Origin: Aminipila terrae
Lineage (GTDB): Bacteria > Bacillota > Clostridia > Peptostreptococcales > Anaerovoracaceae
Length of the DNA: 64,000 nucleotides
Reading direction: 5' to 3'
NCBI RefSeq assembly: GCF_010120715.1
Contig: NZ_CP047591.1
Coordinates: 2,728,001 to 2,792,000 of the forward strand
This document shows, piece by piece, positions 37,085 through 46,246 of this stretch. Made by a program: the position numbers and the translations under genes. The first letter of the stretch is position 1. Every line of letters starts with the position of its first letter. Under the pieces are notes generated by a model. It saw nothing but the letters and a program-made list of their open reading frames with translations, was not told the origin of the DNA and did not search any database.

Positions 37085-37206
37085 TCATATTTTAGCCGAA
37101 CTGATATAGCCAATGCAATCTTCGCAAATATATCCCCCATATAAGCAATATTATTGTAGCTTTTGCCACAAATGGTGCATTTGTTTTTAGTGTTTTCTTT
37201 CATCAT
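37085..37206 (-). CDS. Gin/CsfB-like small zinc protein, one frameshift
   Basis: About 40 residues on the minus strand: KCTICGKSYNNIAYMGG, then after a one-base shift YICEDCIGYISSAKI. The CxxC...ICxxC spacing matches Gin (CsfB), the anti-sigma-G zinc protein of spore formers. The open frame loses the second CxxC; one more G in the run at 37134-37138 (CCCCC on the plus strand) restores it. RBS GGAAG precedes the start. If Gin, it keeps sigma-G (and in Bacillus also sigma-E) off at the wrong time or place in sporulation. Family assignment rests on motif spacing and size. Confidence 0.6.
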
Positions 37207-37494
37207 CTCTAAACTTCCTTTCCATTTAAAACTTAGGTACACTTTTAATGGATAATTTAATATTAAAATTAGCTTTATTTACATTATCAGTGTAATTTAC
37301 TCATAACAAAATATCAAGAAAAAAGTAGTTAAATGTAATAAATAGTACCAAAAATGTAATATTTTGGACAAAGCGAGCTGCTTAGTCTAAAAATGACTTT
37401 ATCAATTGTTTGCTGTCATAACTTGATTTAATATAGAAATTTGTGTATTATTAATTCTTAGATAGATGTTGATGAACTTTAGGAGAGTAAACAG

Positions 37495-38543
37495 ATGAAA
37501 CGTTTTTTAATATTATTAATGATAACAGTTTTGTTGGGAACCACTGCATGTATGAATGTCTATGCAGACACTAAATATAATCAGAGTGCCGCGGAAAATA
37601 TAGTAACCAGAATTGACGAATACGTTGAACCGTATCTTGGAACCGATACTCTGAACAATTATGATAACGGAAGAGCTATCCAGTGTCATGCTTTTACAAA
37701 TTATGTATGGCGTAATGTGTTCGGCTATGATGTATATAGCAGTAAATGCCACAGGACTGAGGCTAGTAATGATTACGATAAGCTGGGAGAATACATAAAC
37801 AATTATGCAAGACCGGGAGATATGCTCAGAGTGGACGGTAAGCACTCCATGGTAATAACAAGTTTTGATGAAGATACCGTAAGTGGTTATGACTGGCTTT
37901 ATAATAAGAAAGAACGAAAATGTACATATACCTGGCAGGGCGTTAAAGACTGGGGGGATGGTACGCAGAAATACTGGCTGTATCAGATTGATGACAGTGT
38001 ATATAACCTGTTTGAAGACTCCGGATATAAAGTGGACAAGCTATTTGGACCAAAACCTGGTGAAAAAATGGATTCATCTGATTCTGGCAGTTCTAAGGAT
38101 TCAGATACAGGGCAGGATGTACAACAGCCAGATCGAGGTGATGTAAATAGGAATAATTATGGAAAAATTATTGTTCAGATAAATAATCCAGTGATGACTG
38201 CAAACGGCACATACCAGAACATAGATTCCCTAGGGACAGTGCCTGTTATTGTAAATGAGCGGACTCTTTTGCCAGTCAGGGCCATTGTGGAAGCTATGGG
38301 CGGAACCGTAGGCTGGAATAACGATACAAGAACAGTCAGCTTAAAATATAAGAATACAAATATGGAAATGACCATTGACAGTACCACCATGAAAGTCAAT
38401 GGAAAGCAAGTCAAAATGGATGTTGCACCAATGATAATAAATGATAGAACACTTCTCCCTATTAGATACATTACGGAAAATATGGGGGGAAGGTTGAATG
38501 GTTTGATACCATTCAAGCCGTAGCTATAACCTATGAGATGTAA
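37495..38543 (+). CDS. Secreted CHAP-like amidase with copper-amine-oxidase-type domain, one frameshift
   Basis: Signal peptide (FLILLMITVLLGTTACMNVYA). The N-terminal domain has Cys in IQCHAFTNYVWRNVFGYD and His in DGKHSMVITSFDED, with ARPGDMLRV before it, the layout of CHAP/NlpC-type Cys-His hydrolases. After an acidic Ser/Asp linker come two repeats typical of the copper amine oxidase N-terminal domain (NERTLLPVRAIVEAMGGTVGW and NDRTLLPIRYITENMGG), which in Clostridia act as wall-associated modules. A missing G in the run 38484-38489 cuts the last repeat; restored it ends KVEWFDTIQAVAITYEM at 38543. About 349 residues. Confidence 0.75.
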
Positions 38544-38544
38544 A

Positions 38545-38583
38545 AAAAGACCTGTCAGATTTTGAACTGACAGGCCTTTTTTA
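38545..38583. terminator. Bidirectional terminator
   Basis: AAAAGACCTGTCAG pairs with CTGACAGGCCTTTT, T runs on both strands, between convergent genes. Confidence 0.88.
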
Positions 38584-40335
38584 TTGAAATGATGACTGGT
38601 CCTGAGGAAGAGCGGGATTTACATATACAGTCCGGTTATTAGTGAATATCACCATACCAGGTTTTGCACCTGCCAGTTTTTTTACATATTTAACCTGTAC
38701 ATAATCCACTGGAACATTTTCTGAATCCTTACCCTTACTGTGATAAGCGGCAATAGCAGCAGCTTCAAAAATAGCTGATTCCGAGATTTCTCTGCCATCT
38801 GTAAAAAGTATTACATGGGAACCGGGGATGTCTTTTGTATGAAACCACACATCTTTGGAAGAGGCCATTTTAAAAGTAAGATAATCGTTTTCCTTGTTAT
38901 TTCGTCCAACCAGAATTCTAAAACCTTCACTTGTGGAATATGGACGAGGAGCTGGTTTAGATTTTGCAGGTTTTCCATATATTTTACGCTTTTTTAAATA
39001 ACCTGCTTCCACCAGTTCATTTCTGATTTCTTCTATTTCTTCAACAGAATCGGCATTTCCAATAAAAACAGAAATGGATTCCAAATAATCAATATCGATA
39101 GTGGTTTCATCCAGTTGTATTGCTTTCTCTTTTATAGCTGTTTTAGATTTACCATATTTTTTAAAATAATTTTGTGCGTTCTTAGAAGGAGAAATTTTTT
39201 TATCTAAAGGGATGGTTATTTCGTTGCCATTATAATAGTTTATTAGGGTGACTTTGCTGTCACCTGTATTAAACAGATGAAGGTTGGCCGTAAGCAGTTC
39301 ACCAAATAACCTGTATTCCTCTGAATTTTCAGCTTTCAGAAGATCTTCTGAAAGGCGTTGCTTTTTTAAATATAATTTATCCAGATTATTTTTTACAGCT
39401 TTTTCTAAATCAGTACTCTTCTGTCTGATTCGATTGGAAGAAGTCCTGTGAGAGTAAAAGAATTCAATGGCACTGGATATTTCACAGAAATTTTCTGTTT
39501 CATAAATTCCTTCTAATGACATAATTGGAATCGCATGAAATTCAACAGGAATATGATTTTTATCAAGATAAACCACTGGAGATAAATTTCCATTCAACAA
39601 ATTTCCGGTAAGCTGTGATAAGTTTTGGTATACCGTCTTTGAAGTCTGTCTGGCTTCTTCTATGTTATATGGAATTTCAGATGAAATTTCCAAACCCTGT
39701 GTAAGCTGTTCTGCTATGATGGGACTTATACCCTGTATACCGTTAAGCAATGATTTAGCCAGTTTGCCTGGTGTGCACTGACAAAGCCGTTCTATCTCTT
39801 CCAGCGTGATCTGACTGAAAGGAATTTTGTCCTGTGAAGGTGGATATTCATAAAGTTTCCCAGGAAGAATCTGCCTGATTCTGTTGACATCAATAGAGAT
39901 TCGTTTAATACTGTCTATAATTTTGTTGCTTTCTACATCTACAAGGATAATGTTACTATGCTTACCCATTATTTCTATAATAAGTTTTTTGTTTACATTG
40001 AAACCAAGTTCGTTAACGGTCTCAAAGGGTATTTCTACAATTCTTTCACAATCCTTCTGAGTAATTTCAGTGATACGTCCTCCCTGAATGTGTTTACGTA
40101 ATAGCATACAGAAAGTCATTGGAGCTGGTGGATTGGGAACGGATTCTGTAATCAGATTAATCCGGGCATTACTGCTGTTACAAGAAAGATACAGTTTAAA
40201 ATTTCCTTCTTTTGAATGAATATGAAAGACTAGTTCATCGTTTTCCGGCTGGTATACTTTTTCCAGTTTACCCCCCGAAAGTTTTTTATTCAATTCATGG
40301 GTTACCGCATGAACTGCTATGCCGTCAAAAGCCAT
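38581..40335 (-). CDS. rqcH: NFACT protein RqcH (FbpA-like)
   Basis: 584 residues. N-terminal NFACT-N domain (AFDGIAVHAVTHELNKKLSGGKLEKVYQ split, with PPAPMTFCMLLRKHIQGGRI), central coiled coil (KNNLDKLYLKKQRLSEDLLKAE) and C-terminal NFACT-R domain (GRNNKENDYLTFKMASSKDVWFHTKDIPGSH, VDYVQVKYVKKLAGAKPGMV). RqcH binds stalled 50S subunits and adds Ala tails; older annotations call it fibronectin-binding protein. Monocistronic, divergent from yicC. Confidence 0.95.
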   Translation of the reverse strand: MAFDGIAVHAVTHELNKKLSGGKLEKVYQPENDELVFHIHSKEGNFKLYLSCNSSNARINLITESVPNPPAPMTFCMLLRKHIQGGRITEITQKDCERIVEIPFETVNELGFNVNKKLIIEIMGKHSNIILVDVESNKIIDSIKRISIDVNRIRQILPGKLYEYPPSQDKIPFSQITLEEIERLCQCTPGKLAKSLLNGIQGISPIIAEQLTQGLEISSEIPYNIEEARQTSKTVYQNLSQLTGNLLNGNLSPVVYLDKNHIPVEFHAIPIMSLEGIYETENFCEISSAIEFFYSHRTSSNRIRQKSTDLEKAVKNNLDKLYLKKQRLSEDLLKAENSEEYRLFGELLTANLHLFNTGDSKVTLINYYNGNEITIPLDKKISPSKNAQNYFKKYGKSKTAIKEKAIQLDETTIDIDYLESISVFIGNADSVEEIEEIRNELVEAGYLKKRKIYGKPAKSKPAPRPYSTSEGFRILVGRNNKENDYLTFKMASSKDVWFHTKDIPGSHVILFTDGREISESAIFEAAAIAAYHSKGKDSENVPVDYVQVKYVKKLAGAKPGMVIFTNNRTVYVNPALPQDQSSFQ

Positions 40336-40527
40336 ATGAATACCTCGTTTTCTTATTTATGAAGCAATATTGCATATTAATATAGTTTTTTATTTTCTAA
40401 ATATTGTTTAGCAATACGGCCTGTTTTATTGTATAATTAATACCAGTGGACTGTCTAAAGAATTACTGGCTCACTAATGTAGTATAAAGTATACATGCGG
40501 ATAAATCAACTGAGGAGAAGAATGCCC

Positions 40528-41412
40528 ATGATAAAAAGTATGACAGGCTTCGGCAGAAGCGAATATAGTGATGGAAAAAGGAACATAATCGTAGAAATAA
40601 AATCTGTAAATCACAGATATGGTGACATAAATATTAAAATGCCCAGACGTTATTCTTTCGCAGAGGATAAGGTAAAGAATACTGTAAAAGATATTGCAAG
40701 GCGTGGAAAAATAGATGTATCTATTATTGTGGAGAATGTTACAGAGGATGATACTACTGTTAAATTGAACAGTATGGTAGCCAGACAGTATTATGATAAT
40801 TTAAAGGCTTTACAGTCAGAGTTTAACTTAAGCGGTGACATTACACTTCAGTTCCTGGCCACATTGCCAGATGTAATGAAGTCTGTGCCTGATGTGGAAG
40901 ATGAAGAGGAAATTTGTAAAAGTCTTTTGGTACCAGTCAAAGCAGCAGCTCAGAAGTTAGATGAAATGCGTATTGTTGAGGGAAGTAAGCTGGCTGAAGA
41001 TTTAATTATGAGGGGCGGACTGATCAGAGATCTGGTTAAGAGTATTGAAGACCGGTCTCCACAGGTTACCGTGGCATATACAGAAAAGCTAAGAGAAAGA
41101 ATTAAAGAACTAATCGGGAACAATGTGATAATTCCCGAAGACAGGATTTTAGTTGAAGCAGCAATATTTGCAGATAAGTGCAGCATTACAGAAGAACTGG
41201 TAAGACTGGACAGCCATACGATACAACTTTCCAGTATTATCACAAAAAGTAATCAGCCAGATGGAAAGAAACTGGACTTCCTGGTGCAGGAAATGAACCG
41301 GGAGGCTAACACCATAGGTTCTAAAGCCAATGATATAGAAATTACGAATCTCATGCTGGAGATAAAAAGTGAAATAGAAAAAATCAGAGAACAGGTACAA
41401 AATATAGAGTAA
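40528..41412 (+). CDS. yicC: YicC/YloC endoribonuclease
   Basis: About 294 residues beginning MIKSMTGFGRSEY, the family hallmark, with VEIKSVNHRYGDINIKMPRRYSF and the C-terminal DUF1732 part (DFLVQEMNREANTIGSKANDIEITNLMLEIKSEIEKIREQVQN). Endoribonuclease influencing small RNA and mRNA turnover. ATG 40522 (two codons upstream) is closer to GAGGAG and could be the start. Precedes gmk as usual, but remA is absent. Confidence 0.93.
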   Translation: MIKSMTGFGRSEYSDGKRNIIVEIKSVNHRYGDINIKMPRRYSFAEDKVKNTVKDIARRGKIDVSIIVENVTEDDTTVKLNSMVARQYYDNLKALQSEFNLSGDITLQFLATLPDVMKSVPDVEDEEEICKSLLVPVKAAAQKLDEMRIVEGSKLAEDLIMRGGLIRDLVKSIEDRSPQVTVAYTEKLRERIKELIGNNVIIPEDRILVEAAIFADKCSITEELVRLDSHTIQLSSIITKSNQPDGKKLDFLVQEMNREANTIGSKANDIEITNLMLEIKSEIEKIREQVQNIE

Positions 41413-41426
41413 TTCCATTATTCATA

Positions 41427-41455
41427 TTGAATATAAGACTTGTTTATGTTATAAT
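41427..41455 (+). promoter_or_regulatory. Promoter of gmk-rpoZ
   Basis: TTGAAT (41427-41432), 17-base spacer, perfect TATAAT (41450-41455), 36 bases before gmk. Confidence 0.8.
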
Positions 41456-41491
41456 ATTCATTCCAATATAAATGATAAGGAAGGAAGCTAA

Positions 41492-42100
41492 ATGGATAAA
41501 GGACGATTATTTGTTGTTTCCGGGCCATCTGGAGCAGGAAAAGGTACTATATGCCAAAAACTAGTGGAAGACACAAATATTGAACTGTCTGTGTCCATGA
41601 CCACCAGAAATCCCAGATCTTTTGAAAAAGATGGTATAAACTACTATTTTGTTACGAAAGAAGAGTTTCAAAAAACAATAGCAGAGGATGGACTGTTGGA
41701 GTATGCAGAAGTTTATGGCAACTACTATGGGACACCGAAAGAAATGGTTATGCAGAAATTGAATGAAGGCAAAGATGTTATACTGGAGATTGATATTCAG
41801 GGTGCAATGAACGTAAAACAAGCATATCCAAAAGGAGTATTTATCTTTATTTTGCCTCCATCCATGGCAGAACTTCGTAAGAGGATTACAGGGAGGGGTT
41901 CTGAAACAGAGGATGCAATAAATATGAGATTAGGAGAGACCTTAAAGGAAGTTTCCTATATAGATAAGTATGATTATTGTGTTGTTAATGGAGAACTTTC
42001 GGAGGCGGTAGAGAGAGTCAGAGCGATTGTTAAGGCTGAACATTCCAGAGTTTCTGAAAGTATACTTCACTTGATAAAAAAGTATGAGGAGGAGATATAA
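41492..42100 (+). CDS. gmk: Guanylate kinase
   Basis: Phosphorylates GMP with ATP. P-loop VVSGPSGAGKGTICQKL, GMP-binding SVSMTTRNPRSFEKDGINYYFV and EYAEVYGNYYGTPKE, LEIDIQGAMNVKQ. 202 residues. RBS GAAGGAAGC; rpoZ follows directly. Confidence 0.98.
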   Translation: MDKGRLFVVSGPSGAGKGTICQKLVEDTNIELSVSMTTRNPRSFEKDGINYYFVTKEEFQKTIAEDGLLEYAEVYGNYYGTPKEMVMQKLNEGKDVILEIDIQGAMNVKQAYPKGVFIFILPPSMAELRKRITGRGSETEDAINMRLGETLKEVSYIDKYDYCVVNGELSEAVERVRAIVKAEHSRVSESILHLIKKYEEEI

Positions 42101-42295
42101 ATGTTATATCCATCAATTAATGAAATAAGAAAGAAAGCTGACAGCAGATATACGCTGGTGATTTTAGCAGCAAAGAGAGCCAGGGACATTATTGACGGTA
42201 AGCCAAAACTTACACAGGCTCTTACGGAAAAGCCCGTATCCATTGCGGCAAATGAAATTGCAGAGGATTTGATTACTTATACTAGAAATAATTAA
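42101..42295 (+). CDS. rpoZ: RNA polymerase omega subunit
   Basis: 64 residues, short omega: YPSINEIRKKADSRYTLVILAAKRARDI and the Ala/Glu-rich tail with SIAANEIAEDLI. Starts directly after the gmk stop; RBS GAGGAGGAG lies within the end of gmk. The coaBC and priA genes usual downstream are absent; a terminator follows. Confidence 0.95.
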   Translation: MLYPSINEIRKKADSRYTLVILAAKRARDIIDGKPKLTQALTEKPVSIAANEIAEDLITYTRNN

Positions 42296-42298
42296 TTT

Positions 42299-42324
42299 AA
42301 AGCGAGTTTTACTCGCTTTTTTCT
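42299..42324 (+). terminator. Rho-independent terminator after rpoZ
   Basis: AAAGCGAG, loop TTTTA, CTCGCTTT followed by TTTTC. Confidence 0.9.
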
Positions 42325-42395
42325 TTTGTCCTGTAAATAAATCTATAAAGCATATTAATTTAACCAGCTCTCCTGATTAAAATAAAGGAGTGTTT

Positions 42396-42731
42396 ATGGA
42401 GGACCGTTTTATTGTTTTAAAATTTAAGGGCGAAGTCAGAAAGATCATTCCTCAGGAAATTGTTTTTGTTGAACAGAATTTGAGAAAAGTTTTGTTTCAT
42501 TTGAATTCTGAGGTTTGTGGTACCTACGGAAAAATTGAAAATTATGTAGAGCATTTACCACGAGAATTTTACCAATGTAATAAAAGCTATGTGATTAATC
42601 TTGATAAGGTAGTTAAGATGGGAAATCAGGTTATATATTTTTCAGATGGAAAAGATATAAGAATAGGAAGACAGAGTTTTCATGGGGCAAAAAAAGCATT
42701 TTTAAAGTTTGCATCACAGTCTGAATCATAA
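42396..42731 (+). CDS. Stand-alone LytTR DNA-binding protein
   Basis: 111 residues consisting of a LytTR domain only: KIIPQEIVFVEQNLRKVLFHL, TYGKIENYVEHLPREFYQCNKSYVINLDKV and YFSDGKDIRIGRQSFHGAKKAF. No receiver or transmembrane part, so how it is controlled is unclear. ATG 42396 has AAAGGAG at 42384-42390; the preceding GTG overlaps that site. Monocistronic, between terminators. Confidence 0.88.
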   Translation: MEDRFIVLKFKGEVRKIIPQEIVFVEQNLRKVLFHLNSEVCGTYGKIENYVEHLPREFYQCNKSYVINLDKVVKMGNQVIYFSDGKDIRIGRQSFHGAKKAFLKFASQSES

Positions 42732-42780
42732 GATATTACAAATAAGTTTTGGCTTGGAGAGCAGGCGGAATTAATATACT

Positions 42781-42819
42781 GCAACAAAAAACTTTATATT
42801 TAGTAAAGTTTTTTGTTGC
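42781..42819 (+). terminator. Terminator after LytTR gene, overlapping rpsB promoter
   Basis: GCAACAAAAAACTTT pairs with AAAGTTTTTTGTTGC. The right arm carries the internal T6 run and the -35 of the next promoter. Confidence 0.7.
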
Positions 42820-42844
42820 AAATACTGTGTTTTTATAGTATAGT
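42816..42844 (+). promoter_or_regulatory. Promoter of rpsB-tsf
   Basis: TTGCAA (42816-42821), 17-base spacer, TATAGT (42839-42844), giving a leader of about 150 bases before rpsB. Confidence 0.7.
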
Positions 42845-42919
42845 ATTTGATGGTTATTTGTGTAAACAACATTGTCACAATAAAGTTTGCATAAACCAAT
42901 AAAATTTTATTATTTTGCA

Positions 42920-42976
42920 CACCGGATGACTTGAAAACAGGTGCCGTAATGGTTGTTTCCAAGGTAAATCCCGGTG
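42920..42976 (+). ncRNA. Structured 5' leader of rpsB, candidate r-protein leader
   Basis: CACCGG (42920-42925) pairs perfectly with CCGGTG (42971-42976); inside, GAAAACA (42933) pairs with TGTTTC (42954) with one bulge and GCC with GGT. The structure ends 13 bases before AGGAGG. Position and size fit an autoregulatory ribosomal protein leader, but I recognise no described Firmicutes class. Confidence 0.4.
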
Positions 42977-43001
42977 GAAGTAAAACCAGGAGGAAAAAAC
43001 A

Positions 43002-43769
43002 ATGGCAGTAATTTCAATGAAACAATTACTAGAAGCAGGTGTACATTTTGGGCACCAGACAAGAAGATGGAACCCTAAGATGGCTCCTTACATTTTTACA
43101 GAAAGAAACGGAATCTATATTATTGACCTTCAGAAGACAGTAAGAAAAATCGATGAAGCTTATGAATTTATGAAGGAAGTAGGAGCATCCGGAAAGCCCG
43201 TTTTATTTGTAGGAACAAAAAAACAGGCACAGGCTGCAATTGCTGATGAAGCAAAGAGATGCGGCATGTATTTCGTAAACGAAAGATGGCTTGGCGGAAT
43301 GCTTACAAACCACAAAACAATTGCTGGAAGAATTAAGAGATTATATGAAATTCAGGAAATGGAAACTAATGGAACTTTTGAAAAGCTTTCAAAGAAGGAA
43401 GTTGGTAAGCTTAAGCTTGAATTAGAAAAACTTGAAAAGTTCTTAGGCGGTATCAAGGAAATGAAGGGGATGCCTGGCGCATTATTCATCGTTGACCCTA
43501 AGAAGGAAAGAATTGCAGTTAAAGAAGCAAGAATTCTTGGAATTCCTATCATCGGTATTGTAGATACAAACTGCGATCCAGACGATGTTGACTATATTAT
43601 CCCTGCAAATGATGATGCTATCAGAGCTGTAAAGCTGATCGCAGGAAGAATGGCAGATGCTATTATTGAAGCTAACCAGGGCGAAAGCTTTGATGAAGGC
43701 GTAGCAGCTGTTGAAGAAGAAACAGCTCCAACTTCTATTGAAGAAGTAGTTGCTGCAGAAGAAGCATAA
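43002..43769 (+). CDS. rpsB: 30S ribosomal protein S2
   Basis: 255 residues. MKQLLEAGVHFGHQTRRWNPKM, ERNGIYIIDLQKTV, NERWLGGMLTNHKTI, LFIVDPKKERIAVKEARILGIPIIGIVDTNCDPD. The C-terminal 25 residues are Glu/Ala-rich. RBS CAGGAGGAAAAAAC. First gene of the rpsB-tsf unit. Confidence 0.98.
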   Translation: MAVISMKQLLEAGVHFGHQTRRWNPKMAPYIFTERNGIYIIDLQKTVRKIDEAYEFMKEVGASGKPVLFVGTKKQAQAAIADEAKRCGMYFVNERWLGGMLTNHKTIAGRIKRLYEIQEMETNGTFEKLSKKEVGKLKLELEKLEKFLGGIKEMKGMPGALFIVDPKKERIAVKEARILGIPIIGIVDTNCDPDDVDYIIPANDDAIRAVKLIAGRMADAIIEANQGESFDEGVAAVEEETAPTSIEEVVAAEEA

Positions 43770-43791
43770 AAGATTAATTTGAATTGTGAAT

Positions 43792-43819
43792 TGGATTCGT
43801 GCAGTTTTTTCTGCACGAA
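43792..43819 (+). repeat. Perfect hairpin between rpsB and tsf
   Basis: GATTCGTGCAG, loop of six T, CTGCACGAATC: an 11-bp perfect stem without a following T run, so not a classical terminator. May tune the S2/EF-Ts ratio by mRNA processing or partial termination. Confidence 0.7.
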
Positions 43820-43846
43820 TCTGTCAGATTTGAGGAGGAAATACAG

Positions 43847-44761
43847 ATGGCTGTAACAGCACAGATGGTAAAAGAACTGCGTGAAATGACAGGCGCAGGA
43901 ATGATGGATTGCAAGAAGGTTTTAGTAGAAGCTGATGGAGATATGGATAAGGCAGTAGACCTTTTAAGAGAAAAGGGACTTGCTAAAGCTGCTAAAAAGG
44001 CTGGCAGAGTTGCTGCAGAAGGTCTTGTAAAGTTTGCTTTTTCAGGAGATGCAAAAAAAGCTGCTATTATTGAAGTAAATTCAGAAACAGATTTTGTTGC
44101 GAAGAATGATGAGTTTGTTGAATTCGTATCAAAATTAGCTGATATGGCATTAGAAACTGCGGATGATTCACTGGAAAACTTTATGGCTCTTTCCTATGAC
44201 AATGAAGGCACTGTTCAGGATGCCCTTAACAATAAGATAGCTAAAATCGGTGAAAATATGAACGTTAGAAGATTTCACAAGATGGAAGCTCCAGGATGTG
44301 TTTATGTTGGATACAGTCATGGCGGCGGCAAGATTGGTGTAGTAGTAGGTCTTGAGACAGAAGCTTCCGCAGAAGAAGTTGCTGTTGTTGGTAAAGACGT
44401 AGCTATGCAGGTTGCATCCATGAATCCTCAGTTTGTTGATGAAACTGCTATCAGTGAAGAACATCTTGAACATGAAAAAAATATTTTAGTTCAGCAGGCT
44501 CTTGCAGAAGGAAAACCAGCAGACATCGTAGACAAGATGGTAATGGGAAGACTGAAGAAGGAACTTAAAGAAACTTGTCTTGTGGAACAGAAATTCGTTA
44601 AGAACGGAGATCTTTCTGTAAAGCAGTATGTTGATGAAGTTGCAAAACAAATTGGTAAATCAATCAAGGTTGTTTCAATGGTAAGATTTGAAGTTGGCGA
44701 AGGCATCGAAAAGAAAGAAGAAGACTTTGCTGCAGAAGTTGCAGCACAACTTGGTAACTAA
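43847..44761 (+). CDS. tsf: Elongation factor Ts
   Basis: 304 residues; nucleotide exchange factor for EF-Tu. UBA-like N-terminus TAQMVKELREMTGAGMMDCKKVLVEADGDMDKAV, REKGLAKAAKKAGRVAAEG, EVNSETDFVAKND and the C-terminal dimerisation part. ATG 43847 has GAGGAGGAAA upstream; an in-frame upstream extension runs through the hairpin and is rejected. Confidence 0.97.
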   Translation: MAVTAQMVKELREMTGAGMMDCKKVLVEADGDMDKAVDLLREKGLAKAAKKAGRVAAEGLVKFAFSGDAKKAAIIEVNSETDFVAKNDEFVEFVSKLADMALETADDSLENFMALSYDNEGTVQDALNNKIAKIGENMNVRRFHKMEAPGCVYVGYSHGGGKIGVVVGLETEASAEEVAVVGKDVAMQVASMNPQFVDETAISEEHLEHEKNILVQQALAEGKPADIVDKMVMGRLKKELKETCLVEQKFVKNGDLSVKQYVDEVAKQIGKSIKVVSMVRFEVGEGIEKKEEDFAAEVAAQLGN

Positions 44762-44791
44762 TTAAATCAATTAAACAACGATATGAATATT

Positions 44792-44824
44792 AAAGGCTGC
44801 CGGGAATTTCCCGGCAGCCTTTTT
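44792..44824 (+). terminator. Rho-independent terminator after tsf
   Basis: AAAGGCTGCCGGGAA pairs with TTCCCGGCAGCCTTT, followed by TTT. Confidence 0.93.
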
Positions 44825-44985
44825 GTGCATTGTATAGTTGTAGATTTTATAATAAAATTAAGAAAAGCAGCCAGCAAAAAATAACTTAAAGAACGTAATA
44901 TGCTTTATCTTAATAAAAATATTGTTTACAAATATATCCACAGGGTAGATATTAATAGTAAAAACAAGAAAGGTCGTAAAAGAAA

Positions 44986-46211
44986 ATGAAGCTGAGTTTT
45001 AATGATATGTTATATGCTTTTTCTTATGCTTTAGATTGTGTAGAACATGAAATGCTGGGCGTTACTACGAACCATGGTAAACGTGTGGCATATTTATGTA
45101 TTTTAATGGGGAAATATCTGAATCTGCCAGAGTCCCAGTTGATTGATCTGGGGGCATGTGCCGTGTTACATGACAATGCATTAACGGAGTACATTCAGTC
45201 TGAGTATATTAAAGGAATTAATATTTACGAAGAAAAACAATATTTTAATAAAGGGACACACTGTATGATGGGGGAAAGAAACCTGAAGAAACTTCCCCTG
45301 TGCAGGGAAGCTCAAAATGCTATTATGTACCATCATGAAAATGCTGATGGAAGTGGACCTTTTGGAAAAACGGCGGAAGAGACTCCATTGTTTGCACAGT
45401 TTATACATATGGCTGATCAGATAGATGCCAATTGGGACTTAAGCATGATTAGTGAAGAAAAGTATGAGAAGCTTATGCAGTTTATTGCTGAAAATAAAAG
45501 CATTCTTTTTCCGAAAAATGTGTGGACACGTTTCAGGGGGCCATCAACTATAAAGAAATAGCTAACCTTCAAGATGAAAAAATAGAGGGATTTTTAGGGG
45601 CATCTCTTAAAAATACGGAGAGGGATTATTCAGAAAGGGAAATAAAAGATTTTGGTGAATTTTTTGCAAACATTATAGATTATAAATCTAAATTTACTAG
45701 AAAACATTCTTTGGGTATTGCAGAAAAAGCTGCCTATATGGCAAAATATTATGGCTACGATGATATGGATGTGGCAAAAATGTTTTTGACCGGAGCCGTT
45801 CATGATATTGGCAAATTAGTTGTTGATAAAGATATTCTGGAAAAACCCGATAAGCTTACAGAACAGGAATACAAACATATTCAGAACCATGCGTATTATA
45901 CATATGAAATCTTACGAAAAGTGAAAGGTCTGGAAGATATAACAAAGTGGGCTGCCCATCATCATGAAAAACTGAATGGGAAGGGGTATCCTTTTGGAAA
46001 AACTGCTGACCAGCTGGGATTCAATGAACGTCTTATGGCTTGCCTGGATGTTTATCAGGCCCTGACAGAAGAACGTCCTTATAAAAAAGGATTCTCCCAC
46101 GAAAAATCTATGGAGATTTTAAGGAAGATGGTGGAAGACGGGAGCTTAGATGGCAGCATTGTTGAAGATATTGGAAAAGTTTATGGTAATTGTTCAATAA
46201 AAAATTCTTAA
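44986..46211 (+). CDS. Tandem HD/HD-GYP domain protein, one frameshift
   Basis: About 408 residues with two HD-type phosphohydrolase domains. Domain 1: TTNHGKRVAYL, AVLHDNAL, MYHHENADGSGPFGK. Domain 2: RKHSLGIAEKAAYMAKYYG, GAVHDIGKLVVDKDILEKPDKLTEQEY, AAHHHEKLNGKGYPFG, LDVYQALTEERPYKKG, a good HD-GYP with metal-binding His/Asp and the GYP tripeptide. HD-GYP enzymes degrade cyclic di-GMP. The frame breaks at CGTTTC (45529-45534), where one T is missing (restoring TRFQGAINYKEIA). No sensory or membrane domain, so it is cytosolic. Lies between tsf and pyrH, normally adjacent. Confidence 0.82.
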
Positions 46212-46236
46212 AATAGGTGAACCATAAAATAGTTTA

Positions 46237-46245
46237 TGGTATAAT
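46237..46245 (+). promoter_or_regulatory. Extended -10 promoter of pyrH
   Basis: TGG followed by perfect TATAAT (46240-46245); no good -35. Transcription would start about 46251, inside the left arm of the hairpin that follows. Confidence 0.55.
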
Positions 46246-46246
46246 G

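Noticed and set aside
44930..44945. Single DnaA-box-like ATATCCACA before the HD-GYP gene
   Set aside because: Isolated near match; expected by chance in AT-rich sequence.
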